Source: Oasisia sp. SBJ-2009
Lineage: Eukaryota; Annelida; Polychaeta; Sabellida; Siboglinidae
Assembly: GCA_964017155.1 (NCBI GenBank)
Contig: OZ024867.1
Location: 17,506,265 to 17,570,264 of the forward strand
Length of the DNA stretch: 64,000 bases
Reading direction: 5' to 3'
The notes below the pieces were generated by a model, which saw only the letters and a program-made list of their open reading frames with translations, had not been told where the DNA came from and did not search any database. Made by a program: the position numbers and the translations under genes. Below are positions 11,166-26,000 of this stretch, piece by piece. The first letter of the stretch is position 1, and each line of letters opens with the position of its first letter.

Positions 11166-12295
11166 ACATCCTCTGTATTCTCATTCTAAATATTCTCGTT
11201 TTTTTAGCATAAAATCCTGTTTTCTGTTTTATTGTAACGACCTCTTCGTCTCTACCCTGAACGTGTGTGTTGGTGTATGGATTGCAGCAGCCGCTTCCCC
11301 GAGAACAGTTGCAGTGTGACAGGCATGAAGGTTTATTTGGCAAAAACCCGTGTTAACAAATAGCGACATAGTAATATTTATAAATAGATCACTATTCATG
11401 TGTACATGTGAAGTCAATATATACACATAAATCATGTACTTGACATAACGTGTGGACGGGCAAAGATTAATAAAGACAACATCTTGCAACAAAGCATCAC
11501 CTTTCAAGACTGCTCAAAGCGTGTAATTCAATATATCAAGATAACTTCACGTAGCACTATATGTTGTTGCCAACAATGCCCAAAGCATTCATTAGATAAA
11601 GTATTACGTTTCCAAGAAAGCTCTAAATAGTTAGAGAACTATTTACCAAAGTAGATTAAATCAATCTAAAATGCAATTTTCTAAAACCACGCAACCGTGC
11701 CACACGTGATACGTTTGTGTGCAAGAGTCCTGGCTAATATGATTTATAACGATATTTCATACTTAATATTAATATAATACGTTATGATGAATAAAATATA
11801 TAATACATAATACCCTACGTTAACGAAAAAGGATTACACAATTGCACATCTAAAATGATACATACATACATACATTCATTCCACATTTTGTATTATATTT
11901 TTATAATAACTCTTCAACTTGTATCTAGATTTGCCTTGTTAACGAATGCATACCATTGTATTCAAATGCGAATGCCAGTACGTAACTTAATTCGAATGCG
12001 AATAAATACGATCTATTCGAATGCGAATGTTTTATGGTTGCATTAGAATGCAAACATGGGATGCTTGCATCCAAATGCGAATGTAAATTTGAGTTATATA
12101 TAACATTTGAAAGATTGCAAAACGACCATCTTTCGCAAATGTCCTGTTGCACTAGGTCTGTAAATGGATTGACAACACGACTAACAGGCATACCCTTCCG
12201 AATGATGTGGTTAGCATGTACACCGTAATGTTAGGGTTATTGCCCTGACGACACAGTTGACAAGGTTGTCACATGGAGTATTGTGCGAGAAAGGG
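11166..12295. other. no gene recognised; degenerate ATGCGAATG motifs near 11940-12090
   Basis: This is AT-rich sequence between the 15-bp array and the GT tract. At about 11940-12090 the words CGAATGCGAAT and AAATGCGAATG recur irregularly, suggesting an old tandem repeat. No protein-like frame or RNA gene is recognised. Confidence 0.5.
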
Positions 12296-12298
12296 TGT

Positions 12299-12835
<537 letters not shown>

Positions 12836-12848
12836 TGTTTCCCTGACG

Positions 12849-13263
12849 CTATGGAGCCAAGATGGGGTTAGATATGCGCCGTAGATCCTCAAGTAGCGAC
12901 TCTCGCAAACGTTTACTCACGTCTAGCTGGCTTTGTATTAGGTTTACGCCCACGCTTGAAGGCATATCTCTCTTCTTTAGTAACTGAAGTGTCTCATCTA
13001 AATTTTCGATGAGTTCTGTTATCGTGTCAAACAAGTATTTTGTATTACGTTGCAAATGTTCTCTCTCGTGTTCAAGTAAATCTTGAATCTCCTTTAGTGC
13101 CGAAAGCATCTTGGTGATGTCGTCCAACCAGTGATGATGTCTCTCCAGCAGAGGCCGCCTACTTATACGGTCAACGGCGGACATGATTTGTTCACTGCAG
13201 TGCATTAAGTACAGGCTTCCTGTAGTTATTGCCTCTTCATCCAGCGGTCTCTGTACGTCCAAC
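12849..13263 (-). CDS. NLR exon 14: charged helical C-terminus and stop
   Basis: 415 nt ending in TAG. The 137 residues after the last LRR are rich in Leu, Glu, Asp, His, Lys and Arg (for example LKEIQDLLEHEREHLQ) and probably form coiled helices. No named domain is recognised. The acceptor GTTATGTTGTAG is weak in pyrimidines, but the phase fits the preceding LRR exon. Confidence 0.75.
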
Positions 13264-13358
13264 CTACAACATAACGCAACATGAGTTCTACATAATATGT
13301 CGTGTGTCTGTGAGCGCGCGCATGCGTGTGTGGGCGCGCGCGCGTGTGTGTGACCGTG

Positions 13359-13418
<60 letters not shown>

Positions 13419-15646
13419 TCGTATGCACGTACGTCTCGCAGGGAACGGTTCACATAAATTATGGTATACGTACATTACTATCCACAACTGAGGTTTGGCA
13501 CTCGCCGCCCGCCTAACAACATCCGTTCCTTTCTCCGTCAGCAAGTTGAAGTAAAGTCTGCAACCAACACGTGAATGTCACCCACCGGGTGGACACATCC
13601 CACTGACGATTCTTCAACTTGGGAAGAGATACATTGTTGCTTTCATTCCTGTACATTTACGTCGTTTTACTGTGTCATTTGACTTAAGAAAGATAACCAA
13701 TTCTACCTTTAATAAACAAACCTTATATTTTTATTTATTTTAAATAAAACATAAATACGCAATTAGAACAAATGACGGCGACAAAATCGATTGACGTTCA
13801 GGTAGATCTCGTAGCAATGGACGCTGCAATAATTTGATAGGTTTTCCAGAAAGACTTTTCCTGAAGTGAAGTAACGGATGTAAACATAATCAATGCTTAA
13901 ATTGGTATCAAACGACAGTTAATAACCAAATCTCACGAGGGGATTGGCAATGGTGGTGTGCAGAGTAAATACCCCGGGTTAATAAAAGGACTGTATGTTA
14001 TATGAATTACATATCCTACCTAAGGAAGTCCAGCTGGGGTAATTTGACAGCAATCTTAGTGATGGCGAGTGCGCCCGCATCTGTGATGGAATTCGTGCTA
14101 AATCTGACACAAAATAGAACATCGTAATTAGTACACGGTGACATTTATATGTGCTACGCAAACGTGTGACAAATTACAGGATTGTAAAACACATGGATTT
14201 GTATCACAACCGATCAACTGCCTTAGTTCTAGTTATTTTTGTTGCCAGCACTCGGCCTGATTCTGTTAACTGACTATTTTATTGTGGTTACAACGTTGTG
14301 TTCCTGTGAGGTATCATTGAACTAGGCAGTATTTTTCAGAATACTTCTCCCAAGCTTTCTATACCGACATTACCGTGATTCTCCGTTTCACGAGATATAC
14401 ACAGTCTCGAACTGAGAGCCAGGTTTTAACACTACACATACCACTACACTGTCCGCGCCTTTCCCTTATTATGAATGTATGCCTGCTTTAGGGCGTGTGT
14501 GTGTGTTTATGGTAATGTGTGCATTTGTAATTTCTCCGACGGATAGTGCATGATTACTACGTGGTAATATGATTATACTGTACTGAAGTGTGCAGTCTTC
14601 CGTTCTGCTCACCTTAGCAACTGCAGCTGTTTCAACTGTGGCAGGGACTGTTCCAGTTGCGCGACGCTGTCGTCGGTCAGTCCACACGCGTCCAGGCTGT
14701 TGTGACATAAATACAGTTGGTTATTAAATGTCTACACTCGGAAGTTAACAAATGTTGAAGCAAGTTTAACTCGTAATGCGAGTAATCTCAATAGTTTATG
14801 CCCAGTATCTCAAAACGGCTCCAGAAATCATGTTAGAGGTACCCAAGTCATACAAACTCTCACCCATGCCCGGGTGTATCTGAATACTGCACCGGCCACA
14901 ATCAGCGATTTGCGCTTTTTATTATTAGCAATATGTTTTGTAAAAAGTAAAATAAGGTAGAGCGATTGGAATTTTAAATTTTAGGTATCCATGATATCAA
15001 TTTTTATTCTTGGCCTAAATTATACTGTGAATGTTCGGAAGTAAGTAGATCAAAACCAATTTTTGAACGTCACGCTGTTTTTATTGAAAGTGTCTTCATT
15101 CTCCATTGGTAAATTAAGTGTTATCCATATGACACTTGACATCATCAGCTCAGTGCAATCAACGTACCTTAGCATCTTCAGTTGGGTGAGGTGAACGAGT
15201 GACTCACTCAGAGCTGCCATCATCTTTGGATCGCGGAGGTTGAAGTTTGTATCGAGCCTAAAGACATGTCACATGTGCAGTTACTGCGACATCGAGTTCA
15301 ACATGTCACGGTATGCAACAGTGATCGCTACCTACTTGAACATGATGTCGATGTGAGATCTTTTCCAGTAAGGAAATCCAAACAGATTATTAAGCTATTG
15401 CATCTGGACACCATATCTTAAGTCGTCCAGCTCACCGAAAGACGCAATGAGCTGCAATTTATTAGTTGGTTCATTTTAAGGTTGCACATTCTGGCAACTG
15501 TTCATGTGCGCTACTGTATTGATATTTTCAAAGTGAGGCTTGCAAAACGTCATTTTTAAACATTATCTCCTGAGTAGGTGTCGCTGTCCACGCTGTCATG
15601 GGTGCGCTAAATGTACCGGGAAAACAAATGAAATATTATATATATC

Positions 15647-15694
<48 letters not shown>

Positions 15695-15701
15695 TATATA
15701 T

Positions 15702-15744
<43 letters not shown>

Positions 15745-15762
15745 TATATATATATTATATAT

Positions 15763-15823
<61 letters not shown>

Positions 15824-16995
15824 CGTGGACAGATCGTGACACCTATTAATGAGATCTTGTTTATAAATGACGTTTTGCAATCCTCACCTTGAATATATAC
15901 TCCTTAACATAATAAAACAATTCAAGATTTGTGTTATATTATCAAGAACTGATAAGAACACGCCAAGTTGGTGTAGCGCAAAATGTCTGCCGTTTCAAAT
16001 GTAACGAACTCTTTGCTAATGTGCCAACCGTTTTACATCCTCACAAGCCAATGCTGTTCGTCGTGCTAAACAAGTCCTGGCGTGTGAGATAGCTGATTTG
16101 AACTCGCGCGAATAGTCTTCCCAACTTGAAGATGGATAACAAGTTCTTGATGTTCCCGTCTACCTAATTGCACGAGCAGCTGAACGGTTTTTGTATTCGA
16201 ATATTTGCAAATACATCCAGAATGTGCATATAACGTGAATAGCGTGTATCTGTAATTACCCCAAATTATATCGCATAACCGAAGGCCAAGCACACTCATT
16301 GGCCGAGCTTAAATTCAGGGATCAGCCACATGTTCTGCTGCCTAGCATTGACTTAATTTGCACTAGCGACCCCTTTGTAATATATACCTTAGTGCGATCA
16401 AAGTCGTCAAATGACGCAGAACGCCTAGCAAGTTTACCGCTTCTGTCCCGGATAAGCCGCATTCTTCTAAGCTGCAAGTAAACACACCATGACGCATCAA
16501 CTGTCTGTTCATAACTATCTGCAGGCGCTCCTTTACATAACAAAAGTATTATTCATAACTGTTGTTCGACAAACATTTTATTTTGGCTTCATTATATTCT
16601 CGCAATATAAAATGAATTAATAAACTGTGTGATTACATATCAAACAAATGTGGTTTACGCTCACATTTACCTATCTTAGTAGCACTTTCAATTACCAATG
16701 TTAATTTACCAAGTGAACATCACATGGTTGTTTAGTCAAAATATGAATTAAGGACTATCAAGTTGCGATGTTGGTAACATTTTGGAAACCTTTCATAAGC
16801 AATAAACTGTATATATAGTTTTGCATAAGTAACACACTCTTGAAAATACAATTATATAAGAGTGTATTTACACACTTTGAAGTCACTTTGAAGACATAAT
16901 GGCTGATGTCTCAGAATAGGGCAAGGTTTTGCCATTCTTTTGATTTGCCCCACACACACACACACACACACGCGCGCATACACACACTTACACAC

Positions 16996-17062
<67 letters not shown>

Positions 17063-20000
17063 GCACAACATAAAATGAAATATGTATACTTACCGCAAAG
17101 CGGTTATGTGAGTCTCTGGTAGTACGTATGCGAGTGCATGTAGTTCAGTAGGGCTGAGTTCGTACTTTGATAGATCAAGTGTATTTAGATCACCGTCGAA
17201 ACACCATTTACCGTTGTCCAGTGCGTAGTCTGACATTTTTCGCCATAGGTGAACTTGCTTAGATTCATAAATTATCATCATTAACCAGAGTATGTTAGCC
17301 TTGTGCGCTTTCGATCGGTCCACGTCATTTGTTATGATAGCTTCGTTTCTTTGTTCCCGCTTAACAATAACTGTGATCAGTTTATCCAGATATTGCGTCG
17401 TCGGCTTTAGTTTCAAATTACTGAGGAAACCATGCGTCCTGTTGTTCCCTAGCAGTCCTGCCAGAAACATAAGCATGAGGTCGAGCTGTCTACCTGAAGC
17501 GGTGCTAATCATGCCGCCCACTTGTTTGACGTCAGACAGTAGCCCTAATGCTGCCATGAACTCTTGTAAAGTGAGATGGTGAAAGTAATAGACACTTGTA
17601 GTGGTAGGTATGAAATCGACAGTGTCTCGTTGTCTGGTTTCTGTCATAAGACCACATTCCATAATAACGTCTCTCAAATAGAAGTCTTGAACGTTTTTCG
17701 TTGAAAACGTAATCCCAATAGGAACTTGAGTCATTCCGTATTTGGCCAAATTGGCATGGTTAAGAACATGGTCCTTGAGATCGACAACCACACTCGCTGT
17801 TTTTTTGTTATGAGATAACTTAAATTTTGAATTATGATTAGCAAGCATGTTTCCGATAGCAGCAATATACAATTCTGTAATTGTCTCAGGTAGTTGTAGC
17901 TTTCGATTGCTGATGTTTTGTATATGGTATTTCATAATACGACAAACCAAATTAAAATGTACCGGGATATAACAAAGGCTGCGAATATTAGGATTGTGAT
18001 CAATGTAATTTTCCAAGGATTTCTGTAAGTTGTGATCGTCACCACTAAATTTCATGATGTAGTTAGACATAGTTTCTCGTGTAAACCCAAATATAGCGGC
18101 TCCCTTGTCGTAAATGTATGGGTTTGTGATGATACCTGAACGGGATGTCACGAAAACTCTCAATGATGGTAGGTTAGATCTGTTGATGATGGAGGCTACC
18201 AATGTGGGCATATCTACCTGTTTGTAGTTATCATATTCCTCGTGTTTCTCCACTGATTCCGTTTTAATTTCGTCCCACCCGTCCAAAATTAAGAGCGTCT
18301 TGTCAGGGCTACGTTGAAGTTGCTTGAAAAACTCGCCGATTGCTTCAGTACTTGGCCTAGTTCTACACTGATACTTGAAAAAGAGATCTTCAATGGAACA
18401 TGTTTCGTTGCTTGTGAGATGTCTTAAATGAACGAGGAATACTTGATGAATACCAAATGACAATAAATCCCCTTCCAACCACTTCTCTACAATATGCAAA
18501 CAGAGACTCGTTTTTCCAATGCCAGCCGATCCCGTTATCATGGTCCTCACTGGTGTCGTCATTTCTGGGCCCTCTGCCACAAAGAGGTCAGTTAGATTGA
18601 TCTTAGGATATGTTTCAATGTTCAACAACAGGTTCAGGTTGTCATATCGTGTACGTTCTTCTAACCTTTTATAATGATGCTTACTACTGAGCATCCGCAG
18701 GTCAACATACATGTCGCTTAGGTTATGAAAAGACGTGCCTTCTTCTTCATTTTTTTCCGATACGTAGTGTTCTAGTGATCGTCGTTGTTCATCTCTGACA
18801 CGTAGTCGCCATTGCTGCAACTCGTCTGAAATGAAATTAAAAGTAACACAACTGCAACATATTTATGAATAATATTTTGATATATGGGAATTTGTGTAGG
18901 CAAATTTCACAAATATGTAATATATAATGCGACGAATGATTGCCCACATAAATTATGCGTTGCAAAAATATAAAAACACTGAATGCACAACATTTGCATA
19001 CATTATGAAGGCACATCACTTTACATATTATCATTATATGTCGCATGAACAAGTGATAGTGCACATCTTATGTACAAACTCTGACAACCCGTTATATAAA
19101 AAACCATGCTTACCCACAAATACAATTGACCTACGCAAACTATGACGCCATAACAACAGTTTTGACTGTGACGACACATCTATTGTTCAAAGTATGATGA
19201 CAGAAGACATCATAATGACGAAGACTTGTACAGTGAATGATGAAACATCATGGACACAAACAATTATGACATCAAATACACACACCAAATTACAATCCAA
19301 ACGGAAGTATTATTCAAGTGAACAAATTACATATCACAAAAGTGAATAGACAGGTCAATTGCCAAAAATGATCTAGCATAAAGACACGGTGGCAATTTTC
19401 TTCAACGTAACTGTCGTAATTTACAATGTGGCCATAGTAAATACGCTTTATTTATTAAGTAGTTTGTCGAGTAGATTTACCTTGAACACCATACGTCTTC
19501 AACTGAGGCAACATCATCCAAAATGCCAGTGATATCAACAGCACAACCAGGGGCGCAGTCAGCCAACCATTGGCAGTTCCTTTGGAAACACATATATGTA
19601 AACACAGTTAATGTTATAATATCACAAATCAATATATATTTATAAATATAAAGCCAGCAAATGTTTGGCAAAGTGAAAAAAAGATTCGCGACTTTGGTTT
19701 GCTCATGAAAGCAATAAGTGTCTGTATCTTAATATTTTGTTCAAATCCAGCCCCGTTATCTGACAGAAGCCTAGCACTTTGCCTCAACTTCACAATACTT
19801 TATGAGTATAAATACGAGGAGAACCCAAAAGCCCTGTCTGGCGATGTTCAACTTCCTTCACCACTGATTATAGTTACTGTCGACATTACTAGACAATTTT
19901 TGTTGCGTCTGAATGTCAAGAAATATATGAAATTGTGATGATATTCAACGTGTTGAAAACATTGAGAATCAATTTATGTTGTCCATAGATTTGATTATAT

Positions 20001-20614
20001 TGCAACATCCAAGATAAACTAATCAAAGACTTCGATAATAATAATAATTGATGAGGCTGATCTTATAGGTTGCCAGGTACTGTTATATTTATGTAAACCT
20101 ATTTTTATATAACACGTCCAACCAAACAACCAACCAGATTGTTTTAAATTACGTAAACGTTGCGGTACTGTTCATGGAATGTTTATTACAATTACAGTTT
20201 CTTCCTAACTGTGTAATGTTCATTTTAATTATAGCCAAGTCCTGCTAGATTATACAATGTCATGTATTTGTCTAAGAATATGCTCTCTGATTAATCTAAT
20301 GGCCAGCATAGCAGCCGTGCTAAGCAAACATGTGAAATGTTCCAGCAATATATATACATATCATATATATATACTAACATATTACTAAGGTAATAGCAAT
20401 TATTGTAATATTGTGTTTCATTTTACAACCAGCTGTGGGTACCTCTTATCCAGCTTATCTTCTTGTAAAGAATCACCATTAGACCCACGAGAGCCACAAA
20501 GATGATGACGACGATGTTGATGATTGTCTGTCGTATCCACTCGTTTCCTTTAAGAACAAAATATTTTATGGCTGAAAGCTGAAACAAAACTCTGTCTAGT
20601 TACTCAAAATATAT

Positions 20615-20674
<60 letters not shown>

Positions 20675-22902
20675 AATAAATAAATATATACATGTATAAA
20701 TAAATATATACATGTACATACATGTATACATAATCATTATTATTTTGGTTGGGAACAACAGAGTTTATTTAGTATTGTAATGCGTCATAGTAATTACCGC
20801 AGACGTTTCCTGTATGTCGTAACAACAGCGCAAGAGCCAGCACGAAGCACGTCACAATGGTGAAGACGATATTTCCTATAGAAAACAAATAGAGCAATAA
20901 CCCAACAGTTTCAAGTATTTGCTACAGTTATTCTTCCAAGAAGAATATATGACGTGACATGTATTCAAAATGTTTACGCAGAGTACACAGTAGTTAATGT
21001 TGGGTTTGTATTAAAACTTGGAAAATCAGCAAGTATGCTAGGTTTGCCCCATATTACTAGGAAAACACATATTTCGTATAATGTGGTATAAAGGTATGAC
21101 TACAAAAACATGCTATAAATGCCGTCATGGAATATACATATATTACTTATGTTTTTTCTGCAATCCCTTACAATACATATGGTGATGTTTCCCAATGAAA
21201 AAACAACACTGCTGATGCATTAAAAATATTTAAATGTAACAGCTGATTTACAATATTTATTTTCCAATATCCGACGCGTTTTCAGCAAAGTGAATAGCAA
21301 TTATTGATTTATATTTATTTTTAATTTGGTAAAAAATATATTCCTTTTGTTGACGGCGAAACGTTTTGGAAAATGCATGTACAGCTTAAATAAAAAGTAA
21401 CGTCTCATATAGTTCAGAATATCTTTCTTAGGATTGCTGAAATCGCTTTACACTGTACGTCTTGGCAGACCTGTTCAAACGAACATATTTCCTACTACCC
21501 TGGGAAGAATGCTGTAATTACTGCTCAAAAACTATCATTCATAAATATTCACCATTATCTATAGCCATATATTCATTCATGCTGCTAAGTGGACTGGAGC
21601 CACGGGAGTGAACGAACTTGACCCAAGGCCCGATACGGCGACATAGGACACTGACCCCGGTCTTCCTGACTAAGAACCCGATTCCCCAGCCACTCAGCCA
21701 CTATCAGAGTAAATGTTGCCAACCGTTTCGGTGTCACAAAGTCACGAATTGGTAATCACAGTGAACGTACTTGGAAAGTTCACGTTCTCTTTCTCGTCGA
21801 TCATTCCGTCCAGTCGGTTCTCTACACCACGGAGTCGATTCGCCAACTGTTCGTTGTTGACCACTAATTTGCGCATTTCCTGGTGAAACAATATTTAACG
21901 TATAGTGGTGTGCATATGTCTACAGTACCGAAAGCATCAATATACTTTACACAGACAGATTCATTCTAAAACGGTACAAATATATATTGCAATTACCAAT
22001 GAAGACATGCATTACATATGAATGGACTTTTTTTATATAATTAATGTTACATTTAGTTTACAAACTGAAACCAAACAATTGTACAATATATCATCAAACA
22101 GTTTAGTTTAATATTACCTTATAAAAGGAATAACAAAAATGATTTTATTTTCAAAATAGTACGACGAGGCGAGATCTGCAGTTGTCAACAGACTACGTCG
22201 AACCCAACTTGGCAACACCTATTCGGAGGAAATACGCTAATCTAATAAACTGTACAACTTTTCATTCATGTATTTTATATACTGATAATACTGCACTGTA
22301 TAATATTTTTATCTGCAGTTGTGATAGTTGTTTTGTAGCTATGTGTCCACATGTAGGATTTCATGAGTCACAAAACTGAGCAATCCTTTTCTTAAAACAA
22401 ATTTGCGTTGTGTAGAATCGTGCCATACGTGCTTATTCCTCTGTAATGGTTACTGTTTCTCTTACATCGGAATGTTGCACACTAATTTAATCTGCAGCGC
22501 GGTTCGACCCAAAGGTTATCCATCTAAATACCCTTTATATGATATATGGCCTCATGGACCTGTGGTCATAATGTACGTATCTAACAATATGTACCGCAAT
22601 AACTAAACGTATTGACATATGCTTCTCAATAACTCATATTCCAGAAATATGTCAGTTCCAAAATACCTTACGTAATATTATTGAGCTGTATAAACTACGT
22701 GCTGCATGTACATTCCGTGTGTGAAAGTTGAGTTATTCCATATGTTACCACAACAACAAACTGTTTGTTGGCGATTGCTGAACTCGCGAGGTGCTGTTTC
22801 CAAACCATGCGTTCCTGTTCCAAAAATGTCGATTCATTGACTTCGATGACTGTCATCTCGATCTAGTAAAAATAGAAATACAAGAAGTCACACGCTCAAA
22901 TA

Positions 22903-22991
<89 letters not shown>

Positions 22992-22994
22992 ACA

Positions 22995-23056
<62 letters not shown>

Positions 23057-26000
23057 CGCACGCACGCACACACACACACACGCACGCACGCACGCACGCA
23101 CATTCGCAATACATTGTATACTAATAAAACTCTTAATGTGTGTTACATTAGCTTAACCTAACGTCATAATTACGCTACCTGACGAACATTATTTATATGT
23201 CGTCCTTTTGATAAATGTTGATAAATACATATGTATATACGTATATATGATATGTCGTCATTGTCATACATACATGTATAAGTATGTATGATACGTCGCT
23301 GCTGTGATATGTTATGTACGCTATGATACGTATGTATGATACGTCGTTGCTGTGATACATTATATACGCTATGATGCGTATGTATGATACGTCGTTGCTG
23401 TGATACATTCTGTACGCTATGATACGTATGTATGATACGTCGTTGCTGTGATACATTATGTACGCTATGATACGTATGTATGATACGTCGTTGCTGTGAT
23501 ACATTATGTACGCTGTGATACATATGTCTGATACGTCGCGTTACCTGTCTTATGTCGATCACCGCTTGTTGAGCTGCGGGATCATGCAGGAGCTTAAGTG
23601 GGTCCTCCAGCAAGTCGACCATGGTCTGTATGTATGTGGCGAGATCACCTGTTGATACTTTCATACTGTCCGAATGCATGAGATTGTTTCTCATGTTTCT
23701 CACCTATGAAATCGCACAAAAACGATTGAGTTATGATTTAATTAACACATATTATGTTGTCATAACAAATCTTCATGAAACGTCACGAATGAAATCATCC
23801 ACGCGGAGTGTTGTCGGCGTCCCGTCATGTGATATAATTTTGGGTTATTTCAGTCATACGCGGCTCGTATGACATGCCTTGTTTAGAATGCGAACGGTTT
23901 ATAGTATTGAGATTCCCAGCAGTCGTGAATCCATCTTGAAACTGGGGCGAGTATAATAATTATGCGCTGTTCCCACGGCTCAAACAGCAGCGACTGTCGA
24001 AGTCAATTGGTGTCATTGTAAATAACTGTATGTATAGTAACGAAACACAATCACCTTTAGGCTAGCTCTGCCTGTGGCCTGTTGCGCCATACGCGAAACG
24101 GTTTACCATTTGGCGAAACTAAATAAAAACTCTTCACCAAGTTTCCGAAACTTTATTGATTGTTATTATTGACATTATCAGCAGGACATGACCGCCATAG
24201 TGATACGCCAAGCAAAGTAAATAATAGGACGGTAGTCTTTCCATTTAACTATGCTCAGACACAATAGCGGTGCTTAATTCAATTAAGAATTGTCTTGCCA
24301 GGACCATGGGGACCTGCTGGATGACACTAGTTACAAGTTCGGTAAGAGTCCACCGCTCTACCTGACATGTTCCCTATTATTGCTCGTGTCACATGGCACG
24401 GTAGCCTCGCTTAGCCGAAGTCGATTAGTCTCGGTTACCCAGACTCCGTGAGGTGGCAGCACTTTTCAACCTCTTCAACTCCTTCTCGGCGTAGATACGC
24501 AACCGACCGACCGACAGTCGGTTAAGCGAGACTATCTGTCGCTCCACGGCATAACTTTGCCGAGGCCCGAGGGGATAATCTGGTAAATTCGTTAGCTTTT
24601 GAATTTCATCCGTGTAAAGTGCTCACAGAGCCTGTGTAATCGAGGATTATCTTGCCATGATTCCGGCTTCATAACAATTGCAAATTCGTATTTCTTTTTA
24701 TTTTTGAATGAATATAAGTTTAATTTTGAATAGTTTGTTTTATTATTTAGTGTTATCTTATACGAAGGTATCCTTATTAAATGTGTTATTTCAAATTCGG
24801 TCAGAGAACCAATCAGCGTCTCTACCCTATTTTGGGGGTAAAGCAGCCCTGTCGGTAACATCGGCAGACCATCGCTACCAGGCGGATTCGATGGGCTATA
24901 AGTGGGCCACCTAACGGAGCCCGGATAATCTAGGCTAATGGCTAATATTTACCAAATGTACCATCTGGTAAATAGTCAACCGAATGTCAATACACGTTTG
25001 TGCTAATTAATGTATATTTGACACGTCGCATCACCAGAACACATTGCAGACAGATAGATGCTTGTCAAAAACATGCTTTATCATTTTATTTCAGTCGATC
25101 TATAGACTATTACAGTTGATTAATTTGTTTGCAACAAGAGTATAGTCAAGTGTTCGGAATTACTTAGCTTTGTATAAATATTGTATCATTCGTCTTAAGC
25201 TATAACGTTTTTTTTTCATTAATGATAAATGGTAAGTGTTATTTGGCTTTTAGTAACTAAACAAGATGTCCCATTAATTATATTTGGTATTTGCAAAATT
25301 CCAAACAATTGTTCAAATTTTCTTTTTTCTTGTTAACCAACTTGTTTGTTAATTATATTGGTATTTAGTTGCTTTATATGTGCTTAGCTTTCTTTTATTC
25401 TAATCAATAAATGTTTAGTTAATTAAAATTGGGTGTTCTGGTTTCTTGTGAATAACGTATAGCAGTTTAAGTAACATTATGTCGTGTTTTGCATTTTGAT
25501 ATCGGACAATGTTGTTGATCTACAACTGGCCAAAGGCATTCCTTACCTTTAGCCAAATTGACTAAATAGAAATTAGGCATATGAACACTATTATAATGAC
25601 AGGAAATGGTGACATGATACTCGTACTTTGGAACAATACCTGAGTAAGAATATTAACTTACTGCGTCAACCTTTGTCATGTCCAGCACGTTTTTGAATTC
25701 TTTGAAATTCATCAGTAACTGGACAATGCCTGCAGCGTCCGTTTCAGCCGGGTTGACGCATGCGCTGTCCTGTCCACCACCCATGTATATCTTTGCTATC
25801 TGCCACGGCTCCGTTTGCCACTGGCTGAAGTCAGAATTCTGCCAGTTCAGTCTGGTCGATTTCTTCGTCCTTCCTCTCATGATGTCATGCAGCCAGTGTG
25901 AACAAACGTTGCTAGGACACTGAAGGGACCAATTTCCCCCCTGGCCATGGGCTACATCTCCGTGGGTACAAGGGCGACTGCACGTTCCTCGTCGTCCATG

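Noticed and set aside
6505..11319. 1,604-codon plus-strand ORF and the minus-strand Glu-Ala-Lys-Arg-Val ORFs
   Set aside because: They follow from a 15-bp repeat. The plus frame uses codons that cannot mutate to stop in one step, and the minus frame is broken by several TAGs. No start context, intron or domain supports a gene.
24402..24537. Small inverted-repeat element in the NLR intron
   Set aside because: Arms are only about 24 nt with several mismatches and no target-site duplication was seen. It is kept as a note only.
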